A stretch of DNA of 64,000 nucleotides from Nicotiana tabacum (GCF_000715075.1 NC_134095.1:8418722-8482721); one strand, 5' to 3'; shown: positions 21,012-33,959, numbered from the stretch's first letter. Made by a program: numbers and translations. Notes: generated from the sequence alone by a model not told the origin.

Positions 21012-22680
21012 TGAAGAAGGTGGTACCACGTTCAGTGAAGTCGATTAAGAGTTGACTATATGTGGTTGGTAAACTAGAGATATTCAGTTTTACGAAATCT
21101 GTTTGATTAGGTCAAAACATATTGTAGCTCCTTGAATATTAATTTACGTCTTTTTGCCTTAATCTTCGAATTGAAATTATTTAAAGATTTTTATTCCATT
21201 TAACAAGTGAACCTCACATACCAAACCTAGAATAGACTATATCAAAGCAACAACATCATCATTAAGGCTTGTAGCAAATGGCACCAATAAAGCTCGTAGT
21301 AAAATGATAAATTACTCATTTATCATTATTATTAATCATAAACTTCGAGTTCAGAGTCTTGATATGAAATTTTCATTATCATTAATTTTAGAATACTAGA
21401 AGCTACTCAAAATAAGTTTATTATTCAATCAAAGGTATAAAATCACCTTTATTAGGAAGAAATTCAGATTTAATCAGCTGCTAATTGGCTAATTTTGTCT
21501 TTTAATTCTGGAAATTCCAAAAGGTGTGGCACAAAATATAGAGGCGAACATCACAAGAAACAACATATGAACACCCCCCCCCCCTACCTCAACCAAACCC
21601 CACACCAAGCTGCCTGCAGAATGATGGTTACTCAAAGTCAAAAAGATTACAATTAAGAAATTACCCCATTCTTCAAACATATTTACCAACCTGCCATTAT
21701 TGATTTGTCTGTATTTTGTAAGAGCCCGTTTGACCATGAAAAATATTTCACTTTTTCCGAAATCAGTGTTTGAACATAAAGTTTTCAATTTTCACTTGAA
21801 GACGAATTTTGAAATTTTTCAAAAATTTCAAAAACTTCAACAAATTATTTTCCAAAATTTTTGCTTGGATCATTCACAAAAATTCAAAAACAACCCAAAA
21901 TTATATTTATGTCCAAATATAACTCTAATTTTCAAATACCATTTTCAGTTGAAAATATTTTTTACATTTTTTGAAATTTTACAATTCTTATGTCCAAACG
22001 CCCACTTAATCTTCCTAGCCGTTTTTCTCGTTTTTCATTCCAATGTTTCAAGGTAGTAAGTGCAAATCATTTGAAATGGCTTGAATAATACTAATTACCA
22101 ATTCTCTTTTTTTTTTTAGTACTTCATATACTAATTAAGCTCACAATTCTCTTTCGCGCCATTTATTATGAAATCATTCAAAAAATAAATTTAAAATAGA
22201 TACACATTCCCTAAACGAGGATTCCATTAAGTTGTTAAGCTATCTTTCATATAGAGGGTTGCCCTTTTAAAATTAGTCGAAATATGACCGATTAATGATA
22301 TATTTATTCGAATGTTTTGTGGCTTTAATAATAATATAGGAGTAGATAACATTTTGAGTAGCTTATTTTGGTTGAAATAAGAACGTGGTAGAACTTAGGA
22401 GAATGAAAGTAAATCAGAGGGCAAGAACCCCATTTCCCTTCTTTTTTTTTAGTGAAAAATGATTAAATAGTAAGTAGCATTGAATCAAAAGAGAAGAAGT
22501 TAATATTTTCTTTTCACGTTATTTTTTTCTCAACCTCTCAAACTTGATGGTGAGAAAGTTGATTTGAAAGTTCACTCTCTCTATTATGATAATAATCTGC
22601 TGAATAATGTGAGCAGAATAATATGAGAAATATTAGAACAAATAAAGTTCACTCAACTATAATACTTATTTTAATAATGT
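21012..22680. other. Spacer with one MITE-like insertion
   Basis: At 21721-22010 there is a MITE-like block starting GAGCCCGTTTGACCATGAAA and ending CTTATGTCCAAACGCCCAC, imperfect inverted repeats of a type common in Solanaceae. The open frame across it is non-coding. A run of C at 21571-21583 and otherwise AT-rich DNA complete the stretch; I see no gene. Confidence 0.55.
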
Positions 22681-23760
22681 CATATTGAGGAAATTAAAAG
22701 CTCCTAACAAAGTTAAGAACTTCATATGGCTTCTTGCCCAAAACAAGTTGCCTACTAGAGCCTACCTTCACATAATTGAGGTTAACTGTAACCCCCAATA
22801 CTGCTTCTGTCAGAGAAATCAAGAAACAAGTGACCACATCTTTTTTGAATGTACAAATGCAACTCAATTCTGGCAGGAATTATTATTCAAGGCTTCTACT
22901 ACAATTAGGCAGCTAAACCCCATTTCTCAGCCAACTATGACCATCAACATGGAACAAGCTTAAGAATACACTCTTTAACAGAAACATTCCTCGGGAGAAT
23001 ATCATTCTCTTATGTTTCTGGCACATTTGGCTAACTAGAAATCACAACCTCTTCAAGAACAAAAAAGATAGCATCAGCACCACCAACACCATCTCAAAAG
23101 CAACCGAATACTTTATGTTGGTGAAAAATGGCACCATCAAGAAGTCTTTCTAGACCAATATGAAACAGGAGAGGCCATTACAAACTGAACATGGATCGTG
23201 CTGCTAGGGGTAATCCAGGCATTGGAGGAATCGGTGGAGTATTCAGGAACTATAACGGGGATTGAATTATGGGGTATATAGAGAATATAGTACATACCAC
23301 CAATACCATGCCTGAGCTGAAATCTCTCCTAAAAGGGCTACAACTAGCAGAGCAAAATGGGTGGATCCTTCTGGACATCAATACAGGCTCGGCTGAAATA
23401 ATTCAAATGCTTCTTATAGGTAACTTAATATATGATCCTATGATTTGTGAATGCAGGTTTGTTAATGCAAAGGATGGACAAGGTGACGGTGATGCACACC
23501 TACAGAAAGTAGAATAGGGTGGCTGATGTACTGGCGAAAGAGGCAGCAAAGTCATGTTTTTTGGGACGAATCAGCATACTAGCAGTTCCTCTGATGTTTG
23601 CAAATGATGTATTTTGGGCAGTCATCTTAGGAACTGAAGTTGTTAGAACATTTTTTGCATGTAATATTGATACAGTAGAACAAAACATCGCAGTATTGAA
23701 GGAATTACGGTACCCCGACATAGACAGTACTATGCATTGTATTTCCTAGTTTTTTGTTAC
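22681..23760 (+). pseudogene. LINE remnant: zinc-binding and RNase H C-terminus
   Basis: Frame 22685-22963 has the reverse-transcriptase zinc-binding signature of plant L1-clade LINEs (KVKNFIWLLAQNKLPTRAYL, then CNPQYCFC, then SDHIFFECTNATQFW). After a gap, 23185-23520 resembles the plant LINE RNase H domain (GNPGIGGIGGVFRNYNGD, then TMPELKSLLKGLQLAEQNGW), and 23519-23749 supplies its end (ADVLAKEAA). Frameshifts and stops separate the three pieces, and the reverse-transcriptase core is missing, so this is a dead 3' remnant. Confidence 0.75.
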
Positions 23761-24522
23761 AAGCTTTATATATAAATATCTCTTTAACCAAAAGAAAAAA
23801 GCCACAACTAATTTTTTCTTAAATAATCATATAAAAATAGTTAAGAGGCTACAAGTAAAATTGAGTGAGTTCATATTACAAATGAAATTGAGTTAGTTCA
23901 TGCTCAAATGATCAAATGATAAATACTTATTCGCACTTTCTTAAATTAATGTAAATATTTGATACTAGTAAATTTCACTAATTCCAAATAGTTAAATGCC
24001 GGATCAACCAAACAGGGTGGGGTTAAATACCAGGGCTAAAAAGGAAGTCAAAGGATAAGTGAGTCCAGCGCGTGAGGAGTGGTACTTTCGTAAATTTAGT
24101 ACAACCAAGGGGTAAAAGTCCACACTACAACAAGCCGCCCCCTATTAGACCCAAAAGTCCAGAACCCTTCACAAAATCGTCAATCTTCTCACTTTCCTGG
24201 CGTCTCGCAATTCTCCTCTTTTTCCCGGCGATTTCTCGCCGGCCGTCGTCGTCGTCGGGAGCTAAATCCCTTTCCTATCCCGTTCATAAAACCCCTTTTG
24301 AAAAACAACCCTAATTTCGACACAGTTCTTCCAAATAGCCATTCAGTTTTTCCCTGATACCGTTGACCCAACTTTTCAATTCACCAATTTCTTCACCGAT
24401 CCACTGATTTCTTCAATGCCGATGGCATTTCTTCGCTTCTGTTAGGTTTTTTACAACTCTCCCCGTTAATTACCGAACCTACAATTCTCTACATCTTTCT
24501 CGGTTTATTACAATTTATACTT
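23761..24522 (+). promoter_or_regulatory. Upstream region and 5' leader of the signal peptidase gene
   Basis: The first 240 bp are AT-rich. From about 24040 base composition shifts and the DNA becomes C/T-rich with GTCGTCGTCGTC (24246-24257), as in 5' leaders of plant housekeeping genes. No clear TATA box is seen. The exact transcription start cannot be read from sequence alone. Confidence 0.4.
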
Positions 24523-27316
24523 ATGGCGATTCGATTCACCGTCACTTACTCCGGCTACTTAGCCCAAAACCTAGCTTCCTCGGCTTCTTCAAAAGTTGTG
24601 GGTTGCCGGTTCTTTCACGAATGTAGTACTACTATCCGATCTCGAATTTTTCATCCACCATCTCAAAAACCCGAATCAAATTACTCCGATTTTCGCCGAT
24701 CCAAACCGAAACCCCGGCCGTTGAGTAGCACGTACTCGGCCCGGTCTTTTTCGTCCGGTTCAGTTTGTTCGTCTCTTGCTGCCGAATTCCTCAGTGAAAG
24801 TTGTTCAAAATCACCTTTGGTTGTTGGATTAATTTCGCTGATGAAGTCTTCTTGTGGGCCCTCTGCTACTATGAGTGTTTTGGGGATTTCGCCTTTGAAA
24901 GCGTCTTCAATACTTCCATTTTTTCAGGGCTCGAAATGGCTTCCTTGTAATGTGCCCAGTACTATTGGGTCCTCGGCTGCTCGGCCCGAGGTGGATAAGG
25001 GTGGAACTGAAAAAACTGAATGTGGTAATAAAAAGTTTGTTTGTTCGGAGCCTTTGGTTTCGAATGAATTGAAGGCTGTTTCGAATTCGAAGAGCTGTTG
25101 GTTGTCAAAGGTGTTGAACGTTTGTTCTGATGATGCAAAAGCTGCATTTACAGCATTGAGTGTGAGCATAATGTTTAAGTCATCTTTGGCTGAGCCAAGA
25201 TCAATTCCATCTGCTTCCATGTCACCTACTCTCGATGTGGGTGACCGTATAATGGCTGAAAAGGTATATCTGTTATTCTTTCATTTAAGTCATCTTTTTG
25301 GATGTTTTTGAATTGTATTATCAGTGGTTATAATCATTGTTTTGCACCTGGGTTACTATAATGAATTTGAAGTTTGTTACTGTTTGATTTCTTTTTCATT
25401 TGTAAATGGCGGGACTAAATATGTGATGGGTGGTTATCAAGATCATTTGTGCCTGGAAAATGAAGTTTTTTAGGTGTTGTATTCTCGGGACGTTTGGTTC
25501 AATTGTGGGATAGACTGAGAGACAAGGATTCCCATGGGATTAGCTATCCCACCTTCTATATCGAATGGCTAATACCACCATTTTCGTATAAAATTTATAT
25601 TGGTATTAGCTAATACCCATAACCAAACATGGGATAAATACAATTCCAATTCTATCCTAGGATTAGTATCCTTTTCCTGCTAACCAGACGACCCGTCAGA
25701 GTCTTACTAGTATTAGTTTACCCTTTACCTATAGAAAAAACTACTATTATTCGAACTGATAGTACTTTTCAACTGGTGTGTCAGGCGTATTTTATTAATT
25801 GATTGATTGAATATATTGGCAGAAAATGCTGAGCCTTACCACCTAACTAGGTTATGTTGGTCATTCAATGTTTTAGAGAAGAGCTGTTTTAGTTTCCTTA
25901 CACCGTGGTAATTTTGTTAATCGGGTGATTATTCCGGTTTCCATTTTTGTTATCAATGATTTTATCGTGTAAAAAAAAAAAAGAGTCTGTCGTGTATCCA
26001 ACTTCTGTGTGAGGGTTGTCCTAGTAGTGCCAAATAACCAATCCTCATTTGAGTACATGCTCCTTACGTGCTTGATAGATCAAATGCTCGTTGTGTTTAT
26101 GATTAGTTTGGTCTTTATAACTGGTGCCTTATGTGCAACAGACATGTTTCCTACGATCACTATCTATGTCTGAGCAAATTTAACATGCTGGGGTTCTGAG
26201 CAAAGCATGTATACTCTGTCCTGATTGTTTACCAACCTTGTAAAAGCTTAGCGTGTGTAATGCTAGCTCTTCACTAATCATTATGCTTTCTGCCGCATTT
26301 CGTTTCAGGTTTCATATATTTTCCGGAAGCCTGAAGTTTCAGATATAGTGATATTTAGAGCCCCACCTATCCTTCAGGTATGTTAGAATTGTCTGGACTG
26401 TTTGTAGTGTGAGATTTTTGTTCTGCACATGCATTCAGCAGGTGGCAATTTTCTGTATCTTGCAGCATATTGGTTATAGTGCTGGAGATGTCTTTATTAA
26501 AAGAATTGTTGCAACAGCTGGGGACTATGTTGAAGTAAGTTCTTCTACTCTACCATGTTTTATGGAGTAGTTTTGTCAAGTCTGATGTCTTATTCAAGGA
26601 TAATGTTTTATGCAGGTGCGTGGGGGTAAACTGTTTGTGAATGGTGTTGCTCAAGATGAAGACTTCATTTTAGAGCCCCTTGCATATGAAATGGAACCAG
26701 TGGTAATGCATTTATTCTCTTTATCTTTGAGGATGTCTACAATTTAATTTCATCAAAGATGTAATATTTGCTTGGTCATTTTATAGCTTGTCCCTGATGG
26801 CTATGTGTTCGTGATGGGGGACAATCGCAATAACAGCTTTGATTCTCATAACTGGTGAGCATAGAACGGTTTAATTTATTCAACAGAAAAACAACAATTC
26901 ACTGCTAAAGAAGCGCTGTATTAGTATTCAACCTTTCCTTCTGTCTCTGCCTCTCTCCCTCCGCTCCCTTAAGACCAAACCTTTCATTCTCCTTTAATTA
27001 AGTATATAAAAGAGCCCCTTGTTGTGAATGTGATAATTCCATAGGAATCTCTTGTGCATTTTGGCCTAGGTAGGTGAAACAATTAAAATCAAGCAGATAG
27101 CACTGGTGTATTTTTTCATTTGTCTGTATGCAAAATTGGGATCTCATTAATCTGTATGCAAAATTTGTATCTCATTTATACTGTAATTTTTTCAGGGGTC
27201 CACTTCCCGTTGAGAACATTGTTGGTAGGTCAGTATTCAGATATTGGCCCCCATCCAAAGTGTCGGACACTCTGCATGGCTCAGTATTGGAGAAGAGAGT
27301 AGTTGCAGTTTCTTAA
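24523..27316 (+). CDS. TPP: Thylakoidal/plastid processing peptidase (type I signal peptidase), six exons
   Basis: Exons: 24523-25263, 26309-26377, 26466-26534, 26616-26702, 26787-26854 and 27196-27316, all with GT-AG borders; they give 384 residues ending VVAVS. Residues 1-200 are Ser-rich and basic, as expected for a plastid transit region. The catalytic part has the Ser motif [15 protein letters not shown] (Ser232) and the Lys motif [14 protein letters not shown] (Lys282), then [22 protein letters not shown] and [10 protein letters not shown], the conserved S26 boxes. The family uses a Ser-Lys dyad to cut thylakoid-transfer and envelope signal peptides in chloroplasts. Length fits Arabidopsis TPP/Plsp proteins. 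It could be the Plsp1 or a TPP1/2 paralogue; I cannot tell which. All motifs are intact. Confidence 0.9.
25489..25698. repeat. Foldback MITE in intron 1 of the signal peptidase gene
   Basis: The left end GGGACGTTTGGTTCAATTG and the right end CTAACCAGACGACCC are imperfect inverted repeats enclosing further complementary words (GGGATTAGCTATCCC, TTGGTATTAGCTAATACC). No clear target duplication is seen. Confidence 0.55.
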
Positions 27317-28177
27317 CCCTTGGCCCCTTTGTTCTAAGTGGGGAGGAGTTCAACTGACTTCTTTCATCTCTTTATTCTTTTACTGGTCATTTTCTGCCTT
27401 TTGGCTCATTGGACCAGCTGTACAATCTTTTACTATTCCATCTAGTGTCGTTCGATACATAACATGAACCACTTTGAGGATGGATTGTCTTAATCCGCCG
27501 TGTTAGCTATTTTTTTCTCAAGGGCCCTATCTTGGGCGGTTTCTGCAATTTTATAAAGTCTCACAGATAAAGCTGTTCACTGGAATTTAGCAACTCAGGT
27601 GTGATGATCCGAAGGACGGTTGATTGGTGATGTTCTTGGAACTGGAACATTTTTCTTCTCTTTAACTTTGAAGTGGAGAACCGGACTGGGGTGACTCACT
27701 CGGTGCCTACGTAGATCCAGCAAAGTTCCAGCAGCAAATCGTGACAATTTTTTGAGGCTGGATGTGTTTAATATTTGCTTGTATTCGTGCTGAATGTAGT
27801 GAATTTTTGAAGTATGATTTCCATGTAACAATTTTCTCTGCTGTGTTCGAGGGCGGCTCCACCCCTAGGCCAATAAAGCTCTTGCTTTTGGTCCCAAAAT
27901 TCAAATCCCCTAAAATTATTTGTATTAGCTATAAAAATTGTAATTCAAATATTACAATTCTTATAAGTAATTTGTTTTAACCGTTTGTTGTTAGCTTGTT
28001 ATCAATCATTAATCACTTTATACCATTTATGGGGATTTGGTTGAGGTAATTATAGATCAAAGTGGTAACTAATTATAATTTTAGTCACTTCACGTTTCTT
28101 TCGTCATATTCGTTGAAACTTAATGAATCAATTTTGTTTACAACTTTTGCTTCGTTAAGTTTCTTCTTTTAAGGTCA
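27317..28177. other. 3' flank of the signal peptidase gene
   Basis: Presumed 3' UTR (27317 to about 27850) followed by AT-rich spacer. A possible poly(A) element CAATAAAG is at about 27871. No other gene is supported. Confidence 0.45.
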
Positions 28178-28195
28178 TAATAGACTCGTTTCAAG

Positions 28196-29057
28196 TCAAC
28201 ATTCCAACTCAGTGATGAGAAGCAAGAAGTGGAAGCGAAGATTGATGCTCAAGTCATTTCCAAAGGAGATAGTTTAAAGTATTTTGGGTCTATAATCTAA
28301 GGTAACGGGGAGATTGGCGAGGATGTTACTCACTGCATTGGAGCAAGTGGATGACATGGAGGCTAGTTTCCGGGGGGGGGGGGGGGTATGCGATAAGAAT
28401 GTGCTGCCTAGACTTAAGGACAAATTCTACAGGGTGGTGGTTAGATCGGCTATGTTGTATGGAGCCGAGTGTTGGCCCGTCAAGAAGTCCCATGTCTAGA
28501 AGATACAAGTAGTTGCAATGAGGATATTGAAATGGACGTGCGGACATATCAGGAAAGACAAGATTAGGAATGAAGTTATTAGGGACAAGGTTGGAGTGAC
28601 ATATGTGGAAGACAAGTTGCGGGAATCGAGGTTGCGATGGTTTGGGCATGTGAAGAGAGAAATAGATGCTCAAGTCAGGAGGTGTGAGGGCAGGTGCAGG
28701 CTAAAGAAGTATTGAAGAGAGGTGATTAGGCAGGACATATCATTCTTTCACCTACCCGAGGACATGACTCGCGATAGGAAGGTGTGGATGTCGAGGATTA
28801 AGGTGGTGGGTTGACAAGTAGTTGTGAGTTTCTCCTAGGTTTATCGATAAGTAATAGTACTATTCTTTTATTACTTGTTATGTCACTCGCTTCGATTACC
28901 TTATTATATTACTGTTGTTATTGCTTGTTGATTTATTTTTACCGTTCCTTAAACCGAAAGTCTATCGGAAACAATCTCTCTGTCTTTATTGGGTAGAGGT
29001 AAGGCTGTGTACACACTACTCTCCCCAGACCCTACGTATGAGATTAAGCTGGATTTT

Positions 29058-29108
<51 letters not shown>
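28196..29108 (+). mobile_element. 5'-truncated RTE LINE with 18-bp target duplication
   Basis: The broken frames 28314-28499 and 28518-28715 carry the C-terminal end of a plant RTE reverse transcriptase ([47 protein letters not shown]). They are followed by a 3' UTR with the TS/RTE tail (AGGTAAGGCTGTGTACACAC, CCCCAGACCC) and (TTG)17. TAATAGACTCGTTTCAAG is repeated exactly at 28178-28195 and 29109-29126, the target duplication. A run of G at 28373-28386 and several stops show decay. Confidence 0.9.
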
Positions 29109-29109
<1 letters not shown>

Positions 29110-29126
29110 AATAGACTCGTTTCAAG

Positions 29127-29971
29127 CTGATCATATTTTGGCACACCACTCCATAAGTTGAAAGTAACCTTTTTTTCAGAAGTACTTTTGGAATTTTTGT
29201 CAAATACAAATTGCTTCTCCTAAAGTATTTTTTTCCGAATATTCTTGTGACAAAATCTTTTTCAAAATAACTAAATTTTGAAAGATTGGCATAAACTTTA
29301 TTCTACTTTACAATGAAGCCTCAATAAACCATCCGGTAGAAGTATGCCTCATTTGATTATCTATCTAACTATTCACGAAGTTTAGACTACTATTTTGATT
29401 TGTATACTATATAAACAATAGTTGATTTTTTTATAAAAGAAATAGCTAAAATGTTATTTTGGAAACGAAAGTTTTACTTCAAAACTTAAATTATTAGATA
29501 GATAATCACGCACATATATTTTTAGGCTTAATGATCTAAAAGAATGACATGGTAGATGGAGAGTAATGTATTAAAACGTTGGCTATTAAATTTATATAAC
29601 ACTTGCAAGACAAATAATATTATATGTGAAGGCCGAGCTATTAATGTTCAATATATCTCTAGAATAAGTATTGCAAAGATGCAAATGTTAAGGTGATTGT
29701 GCAGTTATACAAGATTAAGAATGATTATATTTGATATAATGTGTGATCTAATAAAAAATAGGAAAGATCTATATAAGTGATATCAATAAGTTGAGATTAA
29801 AAAAACTTGGGATTAAATTTTAGTCATATAGTAAGTTCACATTATGTCCAATATTTATTAACAGTCTTTTATTGTATCAAAAATTTATATATCGATAAAA
29901 TATACAGACAACTTCTCACTCTCTTTTTAAATTTTAGTTAATATAATATTGGTTGAAACGAGTTTTGATAG
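29127..29971. other. AT-rich spacer left of the MULE
   Basis: No coding or repeat structure that I can support; sequence is about three-quarters A+T. Confidence 0.5.
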
Positions 29972-29981
29972 AGCAAAATAA

Positions 29982-30330
29982 GAGTCCGAAACTTTTTTTA
30001 ATTATTTTTTGGACAAAAAACACTTTTGTATTACTTTAAAAAAAAGTTACATAAATGAGTAAAATGCAGTATTATACTGCGAATTACTTTAACAGAAATT
30101 TTGCCGTTAAAGTAATTCGCAGTATAGTACTGCGTTTTACTTAAAAAATTATTTTTTGTAATTCGCAGTACTATACTGCGTTTTACTAAGATACATTTGT
30201 AAAAAGCAGTATAATAATGCGTTTTACATTAAATAATTGCGTTGTACTCTGATTTTTGCCCCCACCAATAATGAACTGACATAACAATAATTCAATACAT
30301 AAAACGTAGTATTGTACTGCGTTTTACATA
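29982..30330 (+). repeat. Left terminal inverted repeat of the MULE, with dyads
   Basis: This matches the reverse complement of the right end at high identity for at least 200 bp. It contains the 17-bp dyads at about 30066-30081, 30118-30134, 30164-30180 and degenerate ones at 30207-30222 and 30304-30320. The first two face each other across ATTACTTTAAC/GTTAAAGTAAT arms, so 30066-30134 can fold into one long hairpin. Confidence 0.85.
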
Positions 30331-30461
30331 GAAAAATTCTACACCCCAACGTCGGACTTGCCTTATTTAAAGGCGTTTCAATTTTATAAAAATTCATTCA
30401 ATACTTTATTTCAAACTTACGTTCATACTTCTCTCTTCTTCTTATCAATTATTTTTTTACA

Positions 30462-33270
30462 ATGTTTGAAGTGGCAAAAATAAGGGTTTCACTATATTGG
30501 GTTGGGGGGGGAGGTTGTGTTGGAGAATAACTCTGTGAGGTATAGCTCACCTCCACAATATCATGTTAAATTGCCGCTTACTATGAAGTACGATAAATTG
30601 GTATCGTTGTTACGTAAAAAAATGAATGAGAGGAGGCGTTTGGTTAACCTTAAAATAACCGGTAGATTTCCGTATTCAGTGACTCCGCAGGGGTTTGCTT
30701 ATTATTCTGAGTTTAACATCGAGGATGATGAAACTCTTAGAGATTTTTTACTGATTCCGGATGAATATAGGGAATTTATTGTAATAAAATTATTGGAAAT
30801 GTACGTCAAGGTGGAAGACGTTCCCAATAATGAGGGCGTGCATAGTAGGGATAACCCCCAGTCATCGGGTGGTTATTTTGGAGCAGTTTTTGCCGGACAG
30901 ATTGGTGATGAAAGAGCTTGCCTTGATTTAAACTTGTCACCACCGGCGAATGAGCAACCACAAAATAATTTTTCGACTTTAGATAATCAACAAGACGACT
31001 GGTAAACTTTAATTTTACTACGCTTTAGCGATGTTTAATTTATGTTTTAATTGGATTTGTATTAACACTCATATTTTTCATAGGGGGTACCGTCCGGATA
31101 TGAATTTTACAAGTTATGACCCTGCCCCTAGTTGAAATATGTGTAGTTTTGGAGTATTGGACCATGGTGGTCCATCTGGGAGTCATCACCAACAAGAAAA
31201 TATCCATCATGAAACTTCAAGACAATACGACTTGTAAGTAAAGTGATATAGCTATATCTAAAGTATTTATCTAGTTGGGTAACTTATCATTTTGTTCTTT
31301 ATGTGCAGTGAAAACGAGCTTCTTGAAGCTCCTGACCTCACACAGTTGCCCATAGACGACGTATTTACTCGTGATTTGGCAGATGCACGGAGTCAGGAAG
31401 ATGATAGTGATTATGACAACAATGCGGATGAGTCTGGGGATGACACACCCTTCCATGATGAGGGTGATGATAAGGAGGAAGTGAATGTTGAACCTGAGTT
31501 GACGAGGGAGCATGTTCCTCCACCTCCAGTTAGACCAAGAGTGTATGAGTCCCACGTGCCATTTCATGAGCGAAATATTCCCTACCTTGATAATTTGCCA
31601 AGCATGCCGAACGTGGATGCCCTCACAAGGGATGATGATGAATTTCGGTCAGCGATGTGGGATGAGTCTAGACCAGCTGTTCTGACAAAGGGCATGTATT
31701 TCCCCGATAAAGCTCGCCTAATTAGGGCTGTAAAAATCTACAGTATAAGAGAGTGCCGTGAGATGACGGTAAGTGAGTCAACTACGGAGAAATACAAGGT
31801 TGTATGCCGTAAAGACTTTATGGGTTGTCACTGAATGTTGCGTGCCACCAAGAAGAAATCAGGTTTGTGGAAAGTGGGTAAATTTATTAGCGAGCACAGA
31901 TGTGAAATGGACACATACAGTGAGAATCACTTCAACTTGGATGTGGACTTGATTTCTCTTGTCTTGATTCCATATTTGGAAGTGTCCATTAGGTTCAAGA
32001 TTAAAGAGTGTATTACAGCCGTCCACCAGGAGTATGGTTGTACTATAACCAAAAGAAAGGCATATCTCGGTCGCAAACGTGCCTTTGAACTTATTTATGG
32101 CGACTGGGATAAGTCTTTTTCAAATCTGCCCAGGTACATGGCCGCACTGCAATACTTTAACCCCGGGACTGTTGTTGAATGGAGGCGTGAGCGGAGTTAG
32201 GACAGACCCAAATATATTTTCAACTATGTGTTCTGGTCATTTAAACCAATAATTGATGGTTTTGTGCATTGTCGTCCTGTTATTTCATAGACAGTACTCA
32301 TGTCTATGGAAAGTATGATATTAAGCTTTTGATTGCAGTTGCAGTAGATGCCAACGGGCAAATGTTTCCACTAGCTTTTGCCATATGTGCCAACGAAAGT
32401 GAAGAGACATGGACGCTTTTTTTGAACCACTTGAAGCAGCACGTTGTCAAACAGCGTTCAGGTATTTGTCTAATATCTGATCGACATGGTGATATTTTAA
32501 GTTCTGTACGTCACTTGCCTGAATGGCAGGAACCATATGCATACCACCGTTACTGTGTGCATCACCTGAAAGCCAATTTCCAGAAGAAATATCCTGACAA
32601 GGCATTGCATGACTTAATGTGGCTGGCTGCAACTGAGCACCACAGTGCAAATTCACGAGGCGCATGGAAGCGATCCGGTAGTTAGAACCACGAGCCTATA
32701 CTTGGTTGATGGGGCATGAGCTTCATATGTGGACATTGCATGCTGATGGCGGCAGACGATGGGGAGCCCTCACTACAAATGTGTCGTAGTCATTCAACGG
32801 CTTGTTGAAGTCTGCCCGTGGACTGTCTGTCACTGCCATGGTCCGCATGACATTCAAACAGAATGCGGAGAGGTTTGTTGAAAGGCATGCAGCTGCATCA
32901 GCATTGATGGACAGGAGTGTTCAATTTATGCCAATACCCATGAGAAGATTTGAAAGGTCCAGGAGGCGAGCACAGTGGCATTCATTTCTTCAGTACGATC
33001 ATGAACGGGGTGTTTTTGAAGTTAAGACCGCTATCCGCGGACACCGTGGGAATAATCTACAGACGGTGAATGAAAATAGAAGGTTATGTTGATGTGGGAA
33101 ATGGACCATCTACCACATGCCATGCGCACATGCGTTGAAGTGCTTTCAACAAGTTGGATATGGGGCAACAAACTATATCAAGGATACCCCTAGTCTTTTA
33201 TTTTGGTATTGTTTTTTGTAATACATGTTTTTACTTGTGTATGTTGCAATATATATCAAATAAAATTATG
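30462..33270 (+). pseudogene. MULE transposase (MuDR type), decayed
   Basis: The likely start is the ATG at 30462 (MFEVAKIRVSLYW), broken at once by a G run near 30497-30505. Introns 31002-31083 and 31234-31308 have GT-AG borders. Domains: N-terminal ubiquitin-like/PB1-like region; acidic linker; MuDR DNA-binding region (GMYFPDKARLIRAV to HRCEM); MULE DDE core with IDSTHVYG and LISDRHGDIL; SWIM finger (CxC then MPCAHAL, about 33085-33135). Defects: TGA after APS (about 31132), TGA at 31832-31834, TAG at about 32198, a frameshift near 32270-32290, TAG at about 32789 in place of the Glu in the NVSxSFN motif, and TGA inside the SWIM finger. At least three stops stand where Trp is expected. No functional enzyme can be made. 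Confidence 0.85.
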
Positions 33271-33491
33271 TTCCACAATTTGAAATGAGTGAAGAAAAAG
33301 CTATTTAATTGTAGGAAATGTAATATGTAAAGCGTGGTTTGATAGTTTCATATAACAACACAAGCACTTAAACTTAACTTGCACTTCAATTAAAATAAAG
33401 CATTACTACAGCACAAACACAAACATAACAGGCCAACATAATAAAAATACATGAAATATAAAAAATACACTAAACACATACAAGCAAATGT

Positions 33492-33959
33492 TTAGTCCCG
33501 GTTGTCATTTATTCTCCGCTCCAACCACTTAAATCGTTCTTCCATTCGTTCTTTTTCTTCTTCTACCTCTTTCAGTTTCGCCTTCACCTCCGCAAGTTCC
33601 CGTTTATATTTTTCTTTTCGTTCCTTTTGTGCTTCACAATTCCATTGTGCTTTCCATTTTTCTTCACCCACCTCCTTCAGTTTCGCCCTCATTTCTACAA
33701 TAATTCTATCGTTTTCTCTTTGTGTTTCCTGTTGGCATAAACACATATTATGAAGAAACTGCAGTTGTTCTCTGTAGCATTCCTGATAACATGGTTCATC
33801 AACCCATTCCTGAAAATCACAAATAGGTTCGCCGGGAACCTTGTATAACTGGTTCATACAGCAACAGTAGCGACGTCCAACTTTACCATCGTCCCAACAA
33901 TTTTGCATCGAGCATTTTTTTCCACAGTTGCACTTTGGTGCACGAAGAGGTTGAGCCAT
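33492..33959 (-). CDS. GRF-type zinc-finger coiled-coil protein carried by the MULE
   Basis: An intact frame of 155 residues from ATG (33959) to stop. Residues 10-56 fit a GRF zinc finger: C10 and C12 (KCNCGKKC), Arg-Arg-Tyr then C32-C34, and C47 followed by DFQEWVDE. Residues 80-150 are a Glu/Lys-rich coiled coil with heptads (ELAEVKAKLKEVEEEKERME). GRF fingers bind single-stranded nucleic acid in enzymes such as APE2 and TOP3A; plants carry many short transposon-linked GRF proteins of unknown role. It lies tail-to-tail with the transposase, about 220 bp beyond its end. It is the only intact frame of the element. Function within transposition is not known to me. Confidence 0.75.
   Translation of the reverse strand: MAQPLRAPKCNCGKKCSMQNCWDDGKVGRRYCCCMNQLYKVPGEPICDFQEWVDEPCYQECYREQLQFLHNMCLCQQETQRENDRIIVEMRAKLKEVGEEKWKAQWNCEAQKERKEKYKRELAEVKAKLKEVEEEKERMEERFKWLERRINDNRD

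Noticed and set aside
21700..22056. 118-codon open frame
   Set aside because: Lies wholly in a MITE-like inverted-repeat block and is Phe/Lys low complexity.
24924..25220. Antisense open frames opposite signal peptidase exon 1
   Set aside because: Shadow of a strongly supported sense exon with no domain of their own.
28915..29209. Poly-Cys and poly-Asn open frames
   Set aside because: Translations of the (TTG)n tail of the RTE LINE.
32447..32665. Antisense open frame in the MULE transposase
   Set aside because: Shadow of the DDE core.
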